Source: Galerina marginata | Lineage: Eukaryota > Basidiomycota > Agaricomycetes > Agaricales > Galerinaceae | DNA: 64,000 nucleotides | Direction of reading: 5' to 3' | Assembly (NCBI GenBank): GCA_023014335.1 | Contig: JAECYW010000030.1 | Span: 1 to 64,000, forward strand | Shown: positions 1 through 11,242 of the stretch, piece by piece | How positions within the stretch are numbered: position 1 is the stretch's first letter | Layout of the letters: every line of letters begins with the position of its first letter | The notes under the pieces: generated by a model | The model's input: the letters and a program-made list of their open reading frames with translations, nothing else | What the model was told of the DNA's origin: nothing | The model's database searches: none | Position numbers and translations under genes: made by a program

Positions 1-2
1 TG

Positions 3-683
3 GCATCAGCTCATGAATCCGGCAACACCGCTGGGTTAAATAGGGTCAGGACGCTAATCCAAGAAGCGGAACGGATTCCAAAGCGGCAGAGGACCGCGGC
101 GCAGATATACCTGCTAACTAATTGGCGCAGCCCATCTCGTTCTCCAAGCGCTTCGCCTCCCATCTTCCCATCCATCTTCCGTCCCAATATCGCGGCTTCT
201 TCGTCATCAATTCCAGAAATCTTTGTTGACGCTTCAGGCGGCGGCATTGGTCTTGTTTTTAATGGCCACTGGCTGGCGTGGTCGTTTACCCCAAATCATC
301 CACATATTCCTGTTGGGCCGGACGGGAAGACAATCATGTCTTGGGCAGAGCTCATCGCTGTAGAGCTCGGCATCCTGACTCTGCTCGCAAATGGGTACAG
401 AAATACGCCTATCCTAGTGCGCTCGGATAACGAAGGGGTAGTTACAGCCTTGACGAAGAAGTCCTGGACCCAAAGTCATGGACTCGGATTGATTCTGACA
501 AGAATACTAATGCTATGCGAAGAAGCGCCTCTTGAGTTGAGGGTGAAGTGGGTTTGGACGAAGATGAATCCCGCGGACGGACCCTCTCGAGGAGCCTACC
601 CTCCGAAAGATATGATGATGACGCACGCGCCGAATATTCCCCAGCATTTGGTTGGGCTCCTGCACCAGGTGGAAGCGGTGTGA
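3..683 (+). mobile_element. Retroelement RNase H domain (5' end outside window)
   Basis: The frame is open from the first bases of the window to the stop at 681-683, so only the C-terminal part of a polyprotein is present. The translation has the RNase HI active-site series in order: Asp in IFVDASGGG (about base 219), Glu in WAELIAVELG (about base 345), Asp in VRSDNEGVV (about base 420), and a final Asp in NPADGPSRG (about base 570). This arrangement is seen in the RT/RNase H proteins of basidiomycete retroelements, including those paired with a tyrosine recombinase. The RT itself lies upstream of the window. No integrase or recombinase follows within the next 3 kb, so the element is truncated or ends here. 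The element class is inferred, not seen. Confidence 0.7.
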
Positions 684-3600
684 GATGTAAGTTACGAGTA
701 TCATTCCAGTTTCCAGACCTGAAGTACGATAATAATTTACCTCTCGTCTTATTCTTTCATATTTTTTCATTCCTTCGACTGTAATTACTTTCGAGATTCC
801 TTCGACCTCAGCTTGATGAATCGTATTTATCCTGAATTTTGATCAATTCAAATTCTTCGCGTACACACTTGAAATCGAAGTAGCCTGGAACAGCGTTCCA
901 AAGAGAATTTGTGCAGCGGATCCTTCATCGAAGAACAGGTTTATTGAGCACAAGGGGAAGGCCCAAAAATCACAGGTACGAGAAGTACGAGGACCCCTCC
1001 TCCACACGGTCCGATATTTTACTGGGAGAACTTCACCACCAAATTTTCACTGTACCTTGGTATTTCATTTGTAAAATTACCTTCAATGAGAGCGTAACTA
1101 GTCAATACATTGTCGGAATCATGATTGAGACCGGAAGCCTTAACACAAAACGTGAGGAGGTTGATCCCTTTGTTCAGATAAGGAAGCCGGAAAACGTGAT
1201 ACCCACATAAGAAGCACCTCAATTATTTCAATAGTCGTTACGTTTAGAAGTACGACTCATAAGCTTTATGATGAGATTAGGACGTCCACTTCAAGTTGGC
1301 TTCAGAGCGTAGTGACTCATTCAATTTTTTTTAGAAGAACTTTCAGTCCGTATGTAATTTCCTTCTCTTAATGTAGCATCACATAAAATACATTATGAAA
1401 AGAAAAAAATTACCCGCGGAAGTTACATTCGGGAAGTTGAGGACCACTGCTCATTACGATTGAAAGGAATTCACCTCGTATCGAGTGCCTCATTGAGCCA
1501 TTATCTATCCACATGATACCAATTTGTTACTCAAAACTAGCAGTCTGACAGAGAAGTTCCAGAGAGTAGTATCGGTATCTACATTCCCGAGTCTTAATCA
1601 GTCCAGAGCCGACATAACCACATATGCTCCTTGCGAATGATGATAATCCTGCCGTCTTTGATTGATCCCGAGTTTTCCATCGGGTAATTGTCTGAGCTGG
1701 CGGCGAAGACATATAGGAAATACACGGACTTGCGGCTTGGGGCGTTCTGGGCAGTGGAGGCTTGATCTAAATTTATGGCGCAGAGGCTCGGGATTTATCT
1801 TGGATTTATCTTATCTTATCGACAGCAAAGTCACGTGGTGTCCCGAATTTTTTTTGGGACGAAGGCTGACGAAACTTGTCACTTGTCAATTTGCTGGTTG
1901 CTGTGAAACAGAGCGTCCAGCGGAACATCTTTCCTTACCATCCTTCCACCACCATGCCTTCCCAGCTTCCCAGCTCCCCACCGTCGCCTCTTTCCCCGAC
2001 AATTTCTCTGCGAAACCGCCAGACCCATTGGTATGATTTTGAAGGCTCATCTACGGACCCTGTTCGCCAAATCGCCGTGCTTCAATGCCCAGCCAGGGAA
2101 AATTCGCTGTTGTGGTGCGCTCAGCTCAACTTAAATTCTCTAGAAAGGCTAAAAAGACACGTAGATTGAATAATTAAACACGTCTTATCGTCGATTTACT
2201 GTTGCTCGCCCGGTAGCACGCGACATCGACTCGCGTCTCACTTTTTCGGGCATTAGTCCAGCCTTTCAAGGATAGTCTCGGGCCAGGACCGATATTCGCG
2301 TTTCTGGTGCGTGGATAGTCGCTTGTGTGTACCGCTCCTTCAGCCTCATGGCCAACACATTTCGAGCGGGTAAAACTAGATGATGTGGTGACTCTGCGGC
2401 TTGACGTCTTCAAGAATGGAATCCTGAGTAAGTACTTTCCGTTCTTCTACCTCAATTCCTTTATTTAATCTTTCGCTTAGTTCTAGCCGTTCTTCGAGTA
2501 CTGTATGCCTCAAACATCCTGGTATTTTCACGATCCAGATCACATTAACGCCGCGGTCCGTGAACGTGGACGACAAACGAGGACACCTCATGTTGATACA
2601 GAATGCATATTTAACAAGGTAAGATAGGCAATCGCTCGTGTTCAGCTTTCCCTCTTCCGCTGGTTGCTTCTGTTCTAACCTTACACAGTAGGTCTATCGT
2701 CGTGCGTTCAGTGTTGGAGATTACCGCCCAGGTCACGCCGCGTCGATTATTGGTGTATTCTCTGTCCCTCTGGCAGGTTTATATGCTTGATCATCTATTC
2801 TTCGATTGAGTCGTCTTTCTCTCATATTCTCGTAAAGTTTTTGATTCATAAGTGGCCTCTTACTCGATGTACGGTTAAATAGCAAAGGTCAGTCCCTTCA
2901 CGTATTTATACACCCATTAGGCTAACCCTCTTTTTAGTTAGTAATATAAACGGCTCTTTGGACCCATCCTTCCCATTTCGTTCCACCTATAAGAATCCTA
3001 GCCTGTCGGTGCCAACTATCATCTAGGCTTTAATTGAAATATCCGATGTGCGACGTTCCCGCCACCCGCGATCTTGAACTTAAATTTTCCCATCGCATGC
3101 CTCAAGGCATTAATCCGGCCTCGTTTTTCTTTGACAGAGACAAATCCGGAGAGAAAAAAACATACCGTCGGTTTCGACCTACTAATATCGTCGTGGGTAC
3201 CCCGAACCTAATGTTTCATGAATTTATCATTAATCCGGAAAATTCTCTTAGGCCGTCAAGTGTCTAGGTACGCCTAGTTCACCACCCCACCGCCCCAACT
3301 TGGATATCTCCGCCTTCCCCTAGCCCATGTGGGAGCTGTCGTCGACTTCTCCTGGCGCCACCCTGGCCCACCTCGATGGCGGTGGGAAACCCTGCGCCAC
3401 CGACGGCCTCCTCTTCGTGCACCGTTCTTCATGAACGTGTAAAATATCCCTGACAAATATCTCTTTACTCCGGGCCTCCGCCGTAAGCTCTCTCCTTATC
3501 GCCTTCGAAATTTCATTCTCTCATACCTTTAGCAATGTAGTCAATTTCGTTCATTAAAACCCATGGTCAATTAGAAGTCGGGAAAATGTGAGTCGGCTGA

Positions 3601-4383
3601 GGCGCATGAATTCATCACGAGTTTAAAGCTGATTGCTTTTGGGGTATTTTTCTCAGCTGCTAACGTGAGAGATTTCCTTCATCTAATCGACCCTCCGCTT
3701 GCTGACGAAGGTACACCAAAAGAAGACATCTGTTATCAACTAGCCGCACTTGCTCCGGTTCCAATCGAACTTTCGGGGCGGACTAATTCGGCATGTTTCT
3801 CCGCTTGGTCTTTCTTATTGTCTTTTTTCGCCTGACGAAATTCGCAGTGGAAATGAAGTGCCAGAAAACGATTCACTTCTTTGAAAGCCATGTGTACAGA
3901 CTACGGACTAAGTGATGCGATGAGAGGACACGACAAAAATATGGCGACTGTGCCGCGAAGGATAGGTAATAAAAAAGGTGAATGTTGGGTATAAGCGAGA
4001 GAAGGGTGGTATGGATGTGGTTCGTGAAGGGATCGTGAATGTAATCAAGCGTGTCGCTCATGAGGGGTTGGTTGGTTATGGATAAGGTCGGATCGTCATC
4101 GAGACGCACCCGAGGAAGGCCGACGGGATGGGTACCCAGTACGTCTCGACGACACATCCTCAATCGTGATGTTACGCAGGAAAGCGACTATGATTACAGA
4201 CCCGGAATCGGGCAAAACAACAGTGGGGGTTAAAAGAACAGAAGACGTACACAAGCCGAAATCGCGCCCAGCCCTGGAGGAAAAGGAAGAGGACCGGAAC
4301 AGGAAAAAGCGAGGTGCGCAAATACACATATCCATACATATCGTCCAAAAAATGAAACCCTGAGACGCGCAGCATCCGAAGGC
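684..4383. other. Gene-poor stretch, no supported gene
   Basis: I find only short frames without family motifs or coherent splice chains. A GC-rich patch at about 3280-3430 stands out from AT-richer flanks and could be a decayed exon, but none of its frames resembles a protein I know. The segment separates the retroelement remnant from the HMG-box gene and would include the 3' UTR of the latter near 4300-4383. Confidence 0.5.
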
Positions 4384-6016
4384 TCAGAAGCTATGTCCAG
4401 CCATCATCTCGTCGAACCCAAGGAGGCCGAGATGCTGACTTTCGTCGTGGTAGTGGACTCCTTCTAAAGCGTGTACGAACTCTTGCCCAAACTCTAGATT
4501 TGTGGCGTTGGGGGCGGCCAAGGCGATGTTTTCGGTATATTTTGGCACGCCGAGCTCGACGGGGCGGATGGCGTTGATGTCGAAGTCGTCGCCGAGGAGC
4601 ATTGACGACTCGGAAGACCACATGTTGTTGGACTCCCAGTTGTAGGCGGCGAACTCTTGCTGCATCTGCATCTCCATCTGGAGATCCATCTCAGCTTGAG
4701 CTTGGGCTTCGAGCGACGCGTCGGGTGCGAGGTGGGTATAGTTCTGAGAGAGAAGTGCAGAAGTCGGGGTATAAGGTCCAGATAAAGGCGAAGGGGGACC
4801 TGAAGAGCCGGAGCCTATCGACGAAGGAGGAGAAACGATCTGGTGCGCAGGCAGAAGCATATCGTTCGAAGACATGGTGAGCAGGCTAGGCGCGCTATTC
4901 CGTTGGCCAGTTGTGCTGAACATGCTTCGTAGGAACTCTGATGACTGGAAGATACGTCAGATTGAGCCATCAGAAGATCGATAACGCGAGAAAATACCTG
5001 AAGACTAGCCTCGAATTGACCTGCCATACCGTACGAAGGCGGCGGCGCGTAAGCGTTGTTGTTAGGAAGGTAATCGAACGACATCGGCTCGTCGGGGTGA
5101 CCTGGATGAGCTGATCGCCGACTGATCATGGGAAGTAGCGATGGGGAAGTAGGGCAAGATGGGGTCATGTGGTAGACGTTGGGAATCTGGATGGATTGGT
5201 AGGGCGGAGGAGTTGGAGCGGAAGCGGAACGACCATGATGACGCGAAACGGGAACGACGAACGAAACGCTTGCGGACTCCTCGTGATCGAACTTCTTCGT
5301 CCCCTTCTTGTTGCTCTTCGTCCGGCCATCCTTGTCCTTGGCCCTCTGCGGACGATACACGTAGTTGGGATACCTCTTCTCGTGCTCGAGCTTCTTGTTC
5401 TTCGCCATATCCTCCCAGACCTTCCTCTCATGCACCGACAAACTCTTCCACTGCTGGCTAATCGTCTTGGAAAGATCGGCCTGCCTCTGCTTCTTCGTCG
5501 GCCCATCCGCAGCGGCCGCCTCCTCCTGCACTTGCTGGCGATCTTCGCAGCATTTGCGTCGGAAAAGGATGAAAGCGTTCTCGGGGCGTTTGATGTAGTC
5601 CTCGTCGCCCTTCTTCGGCCGGCGTTCGACGCCGTCGCTACTGCACGATAATTTTCGACGCTGATTGTTTATTGAAACTGGAGATGAAGAACGGAAGGGG
5701 GATTCAGGAGAAAGCGTGCGCATGGGCGGGGGCGTATTTGAAGATGACGATGCGGATAATGTACATTGCAAAGGGAGCGAACGAAGGTCGGGTTCAAAAG
5801 GCGAATTAGAAGGAGAAGAGTAAGGACTGTCAGAGAGGTTGTGGGTGATAGGGAAGGTGAAGGCGCGTGGCGTCGGCGATACGATGGTGAGGGAGGGGGG
5901 TTGTGGTGCATCCGTCGTCACTTCTAGTGCTGAGGAAAGGTGAGTGGCAAATCGCGATTGTTGTAAAGAAAAGACGTACTTCGGGATTGGATATCGCGAG
6001 TGCGTAAAGCGGGCAT
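4384..6016 (-). CDS. HMG-box transcription factor (3 exons, 509 aa)
   Basis: Model: exons 6016-5980, 5929-4998 and 4944-4384; introns of 50 and 53 nt with GTACGT...CTCAG and GTATTT...CCAG. The protein starts MPALRTRDIQSR, and the first intron sits inside that conserved-looking opening, so the longer frame starting further upstream is not the true start. Residues about 124-215 form an HMG box (YIKRPENAFILFRR...WKSLS...W..MA..KK.EHE..YPNYVYRP). The region between helices 1 and 2 is lengthened by an Ala/Glu/Gln-rich insert, as in fungal MATA_HMG/Rox1-type proteins. The flanks are Ser/Pro/Thr-rich and probably disordered. The C-terminus has a Gln/Met-rich stretch (EMDLQMEMQMQQEF) that could activate transcription. 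It should act in the nucleus as a sequence-specific regulator; related basidiomycete proteins act in mating and development. The target is unknown. Confidence 0.9.
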
Positions 6017-9000
6017 GATTGTTGGTCGTGGAGACAATGGGAGAGCAGGACTTGGTCGTAAGGAGAGTCGGGGGACAATGGAGGGAGTGTTGGGCGGAGG
6101 GGGAGATTCGCACAAGGAAGAGGGAGGGAAAGAATAATGGGTGTCGCAAGTCGAGGATGCCAATAGTTTTCTTTGTCTCTGCAATCGTGGAGAACAATTG
6201 CGCTGGCGGGGCACAAAAAGCAGAACAATTGCGAGCGGAGAGTTTTATAGTTCCTGTTGGGATGCGTCCCCAGATAGGTTCCGCCGAGTGACACGAGCCC
6301 TCGTTTCGTAAGGTTCACCTGGGATTCGCTTTCATTGTCTCCTCCCAATACGGATGCTTCGAGGGACCATCGCCCAATAAAGGTTGGGCGAGAGTTTTCG
6401 ACGTTATGTTGCCTTGTGTTTGGTGCAGCAATGGAGAGATGTCGCTGACCCTGTTATTGTCTTTTGCCCGACGCCCAGATCTCTGGTTCCCCGGTCAATT
6501 GGCCCGAGTCACTCGCCAATTGTCGCCGCTACCACAATTTCCCTCTTATCTAACATCAATACCCCCACGTAAGATCGCCCCTTCGAAATATCCCTCCGCG
6601 GACGCAAATGTGCATTTGATTTACTCACCGACTCCCATCGCTGCCCGCCATGACTCGATATATTTCTCTCCTACTTCCGCGCTCCCTCTTCCGTCGCAGG
6701 AAATGCCCTAGAATATTCAAACGTATCGAACGACGTAAACCTGTCTCTTTTACCCTTTAATCTATTAAACATACGTCCTTAGATGGTTCTTAGCGATATG
6801 GCTAATGGCATCGTGATAAAATTATACACGTGTGCCATAAATTGTCCCATGGATATTTTTGGCGTAGCGCCCCTTCACCCTTCCCTTTTAGGAAATTGAG
6901 AGCCGGCCGTTTGTCCAAGGCTCGCAATCACTCACAGCTTTGCATCTCCCGATCCCTCATCTCACGATCCGCTTGCGTCAGTTCTCCTCCGCTATGTTTT
7001 GGAACTCACATTCAATCAACGACATAACATATACTTAGGCCATCGAAAATGAAGGCGCGATAACTCATCATTTCCAAAGTGATTCAGGTCGATAGAGATA
7101 TCAAGCAAGGTCCGTCGCTTGAGCCATCTCTGGCGTTGCTCGGGCCAACACCGAAAAACATTTCATCGCGTGATATCCCAGACGTCATTCCTTCTCCGCA
7201 GGCGGTGGCGGTACTTGGACGAGTTGCCAAATTAAGACATGAAATACCGGAGCATCGCTTAGAATGGTGTATTCTGCCGAATGTTAATTCTACCCTCTGC
7301 CCATCCCATGCACCCATAAGCAACGCTCACTGACAGACTCTGTGCCCAAATCGTAATAGCCGAGAAATAGAACTCCATTAATGAAGGTTATGTGTCGTTT
7401 GCGCCTTCGAATTTCTCTCAGACTTTCTAGACTCCCAGCAAAATACGCATGCAAATGCAGATTAAACGAGTCGGCCATGCATAATATCGATATGCCCCCG
7501 CGCGCTCTTCACATCCTTTACGATGATCACATATTCAAATATGAGGTTACAGAACAGAAGGAAGGAGTCAATTGAAGAATATGACAAGATCGGGATGGAG
7601 ATCGGTCAAACCGGATTTAGAGTTTGGGATTCGTACATTGTGAGCCGAAACGGGAAGGCCATGCGCAGAGATGCGATCCCTTCCAAAGATCCAAAACGAC
7701 TGTGGGGATCCCGTTCAAGGGTCTTGGCCACTCAATTCAGTTGCTTAATGACTATGGAGGGCGGCCAAGAGAAGGCATGAGCACGTCCGGTCGTCGATTC
7801 ATACTCGAGCGACCGCGCGTGGGGACGGGAAGCTCTGACTCAAGGCGCAGTGAGCGTAATTCACATCATCTTTGGGCGGAGCTAGGATGGCAAAAGATAT
7901 TGGCTTAGGCTGTGGTTTGAATCGACGGCATCGCTCGGATATTTCGCGCTTTGACCACGATCGGGAATGTATGTCGACCATTCCGCATCGATCGAGCACG
8001 TTATGCAGTGGAAATCACAGAATGGCTGGGGACCTCCAATAAATACGAGTATATGTCTTGGACAAGGCTGTTTCAGCGAATAATTTACGGCTATGGGAGA
8101 GATCCGCATAATTTTATTGAGGAACACTCGAATAGCTGTGCTCCGTGGATCAAAACGATTTCAAAGAACTACGAGTTGGAAGAGGTAATATTGGACGAGG
8201 CACGAATACTCCCAGTCAGTTTTACACGAAAGGGCCGTAATTTAACGTCGGGTAGTAGACATAAATATAGGTGGTAGACTAGATTATTGGAGAGACTGAC
8301 AAGTCGTGAGGAGCAGCTTATTAATGAAGTAGAGTCAGAGTTCGAGAGAACAATGGACGACGGTGGGGCGTAGAGTATCCAATCTCATGCTTATATTGAC
8401 GCGTCTCGCGTAATTACGCGTCCACTAATTAGCATCAATATCCCCTGACCGTGTCTCACTCCTAATCACGAAATGACACCCAAGCAGTTTGAAGCACTGT
8501 CCAAATGCTCAGCTCAAGCACCAAGATCAATCGCCAAACGTCGGAAACGTCGCATGGAGACCGTATTGGTCTGTAAATAGTGCAGATGTGTTCTTGCGTC
8601 GAGTCATTCAATGACTGTGAGATCAGTGAGAAGCCTCTTAATGAGGCTCGCGTTTTTACTCACGCAACGACCGCGGGAAGTCCGATCATGGGTGTGGCGC
8701 GTTTCCGAAAGATGCTGGTGATAAATTATAGACTTCGGAGAGCTGTGCATTGTTCATTGTCAGAGGCATGTGCAGTTCTTAGGCTCAGAAGTTTGGCGCG
8801 TAAGGAGTTCGCGGCTTGCGATGTTCTTGAATGATCGGTGGCCGTATATTTTCATCACGGCCTGGGCTACATTTAGCGAACAATGGACTATCTACATAGG
8901 ATTTCGGGGAAGGTAAAGTGGATATAGGAGATGATGCCATTAACTCTCCTATCTCATTAGAAGACTGACAGACGGCAAAGATATGAACCAAGGTATGACT

Positions 9001-10276
9001 TTGTAACCGCGTAAGTTCTACGTCTGTACAGTCATTTCAATCGCGTTACTAAACTGTTCAATCGACCTTCACGCGACGCCACAAAATACCCTCTCACGTT
9101 GGGATCAGTTGGAACGAGTCAGACTCAGAGGCTCGCCCAATGTTCTCAGACTTACATTTCTTACCAGAGTGCGCGCCTCGGCACTCCAGTGGCGCATAAT
9201 GTGGGCGATATCAGTCCGGAGATGGAAAACGCTGCCATTTACTGCTACCTACACTATTTCTGGGTATGTATTCAAAGAAATCCTAGGATTCAACGACATT
9301 AAACCAGGGACTGGACGGAAATGAGCCTAGGAACCAGGGAAGCGGGAATGGCCGATGCTGGCTAGAATCTATTGGGTCCGCTCGACGTTATCGATGCATG
9401 TTCTTTCCTTGGGCGAAACGTGCTTATCGTCCAAGGAGGACGTCGGGCATGGGGTTGAGGGAAGAGATTCTGGGTTAAGCTCCGTCGGGATATTTTGCGT
9501 TAGGCATTACGGTCCGGTACGCATCATTCATCCTGGCGAACTGTAATTACAGTGCGGAACTTAAGACTCGGGCACGAAATCGCGCGAATGTAACTATTAC
9601 GGTCATGATAGTAGTCTATTCATCACTTTAAACTTGATCCAACCACTCACATTCGTAGCCGAGCTCCGTATTTTGAGTTCCTCCGTTATCGACCTGCTCT
9701 CCTCGAATGCCGAATGAATGAAATTATTTCGACCTCACTTGGGATTTATTGCGGTCCCAGTCTTTGACGTGGAACGTATGAAGATCGTGTCAAACGGTGT
9801 AACCAGAGCGATTCGCCGCTTCAGCTAGAACAGAATCACGTTCGTGATGCATACGAAGCAGCAATTGAATTCTGGACACTATTCCCAAGCACGCCGGATC
9901 GAGAGGTCGAGTCAAGGTCAGTGAGAGATGCACCGCCAAAAGGTCGATAAGTATTCTTATATCATTGCCAACAACTCACATCGCTCGTAGTCGCGCCATA
10001 TGATGAGTAGGTGTTCTTGCCTCGAGGATAGGAACGAGGCAGATTAGGACCTGCCAAGCCGTCGGCATGTAATTAAGGTGTGCGAAATCGCGTCGCGTCA
10101 CACCCTACCACTTTCGTCACACGTCATGCCGTCCACGCCTTTGAGTCACTCCACATTTTTCACCCAATTTACCCCCTCCTGATGGTTCACACCTGGTTCA
10201 ATTGAACTAAGTCACCTTCGTTGATCTTATTAGTATCTTTCTTAGGGGACGACCCATCTCATATCTGGTCCCAAGA
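6017..10276. other. Intergenic; no supported gene
   Basis: The proximal 300-400 nt is the likely promoter and 5' UTR of the HMG-box gene, with inverted CCAAT-like boxes around 6500. The remainder holds only short frames without domain signatures. One local feature is a pair of ACGCGT boxes at about 8399-8425 resembling those at the edge of the three-copy repeat further right. The last 200 nt (CG-rich, about 10080-10276) should hold the promoter of the DNA glycosylase. Confidence 0.5.
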
Positions 10277-11242
10277 ATGACTTCACGCAGCCAGGGGTCG
10301 AAGTTGAAACGTGTGCGTTCGAATTCAATAACACCTGTTTTCCCAGAAGGGCCAGCTGGGCAATCATCTTCGTCTAGTCGGGCGGAAACGACGCCCGAAG
10401 TCATCAGGGCGACAAAGAAACAAAAGCTCCAAACTGCCTTCGTGGTTGAATCGCCCTTTCCAGATTTCCCGCACCCGACTCCTGCCGAGGCTTTGGATGT
10501 CTACAACTTGCTGTTGAAAGCTCATGGCGGCGGGCGCGACCTGATCAGAGTTCCACCTGTAACTTCCAACATCTCCGCAGAGTCGTCTTCCAACGTGATC
10601 GAAGGTCTCATAGACACGATCCTATCCCAGAATACCTCCGCCATCAACTCTACCCGAGCGAAACAAAGTCTTGACTCGACTTTCGGCAGGAATGACTTCG
10701 AGGCGATTGCTAATGCACCTAGGGACGATGTAATCGAAGCGATACGCTGCGGCGGCCTGGCCAATAAGAAAGCTGCGACCATCCAAAATCTACTTCATTC
10801 AATCAAGGAACGACACGGTGATTATTCTCTCCAACATCTTGGGGCGGTGGAGAAGGACAAGCGCATGCCCGACGCCGAGATCATGCAAGAGCTCGTATCC
10901 TACGATGGAGTTGGCCCTAAAACGGCCTCGTGCGTTTTATTGTTTTGCTTGGGGCGGGATTCCTTCGCTGTCGACACACATGTATTTCGCCTAAGCAAGG
11001 TTCTTGGTTGGGTGCCAGCGAAAGCCGATCGAGTTCTCACGCAGGCACACCTGGATCGGCGTATACCAGACGAACTCAAGTACGGCTTACATGTCCTCAT
11101 GGTCCAACATGGAAGGGTTTGTAAAGGTTGCAAGAAATCCGGTTCTGGCCAGAGCTGTATCCTCAGGACATATCTGAAGGAAAGAAAATCGAAACCCGAC
11201 GACCTTGACCAGTCAATCTCTGCCGCGATTGTTTCTTTGTAA
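10277..11242 (+). CDS. Endonuclease III-like HhH-GPD DNA glycosylase
   Basis: Intronless, 321 aa. It is expected to excise oxidised or damaged bases and nick the strand in nuclear base-excision repair. Residues 1-60 are basic and disordered, with KKQK-type nuclear import signals. The HhH-GPD fold covers about 105-280. The helix-hairpin-helix is at 208-221 (SYDGVGPKTASCVL); its Lys215 aligns with the catalytic Lys120 of E. coli Nth, and Asp233 in VDTHVFR aligns with Asp138, so a bifunctional glycosylase/AP lyase is expected. The C-terminal cysteine cluster is unusual: only Cys282, Cys285 and Cys294 are seen, spaced C-x2-C-x8-C, instead of the C-x6-C-x2-C-x5-C that binds the 4Fe-4S cluster in Nth. 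The start is the first ATG in a continuous frame. Substrate cannot be told from sequence. Confidence 0.9.
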   Translation: MTSRSQGSKLKRVRSNSITPVFPEGPAGQSSSSSRAETTPEVIRATKKQKLQTAFVVESPFPDFPHPTPAEALDVYNLLLKAHGGGRDLIRVPPVTSNISAESSSNVIEGLIDTILSQNTSAINSTRAKQSLDSTFGRNDFEAIANAPRDDVIEAIRCGGLANKKAATIQNLLHSIKERHGDYSLQHLGAVEKDKRMPDAEIMQELVSYDGVGPKTASCVLLFCLGRDSFAVDTHVFRLSKVLGWVPAKADRVLTQAHLDRRIPDELKYGLHVLMVQHGRVCKGCKKSGSGQSCILRTYLKERKSKPDDLDQSISAAIVSL

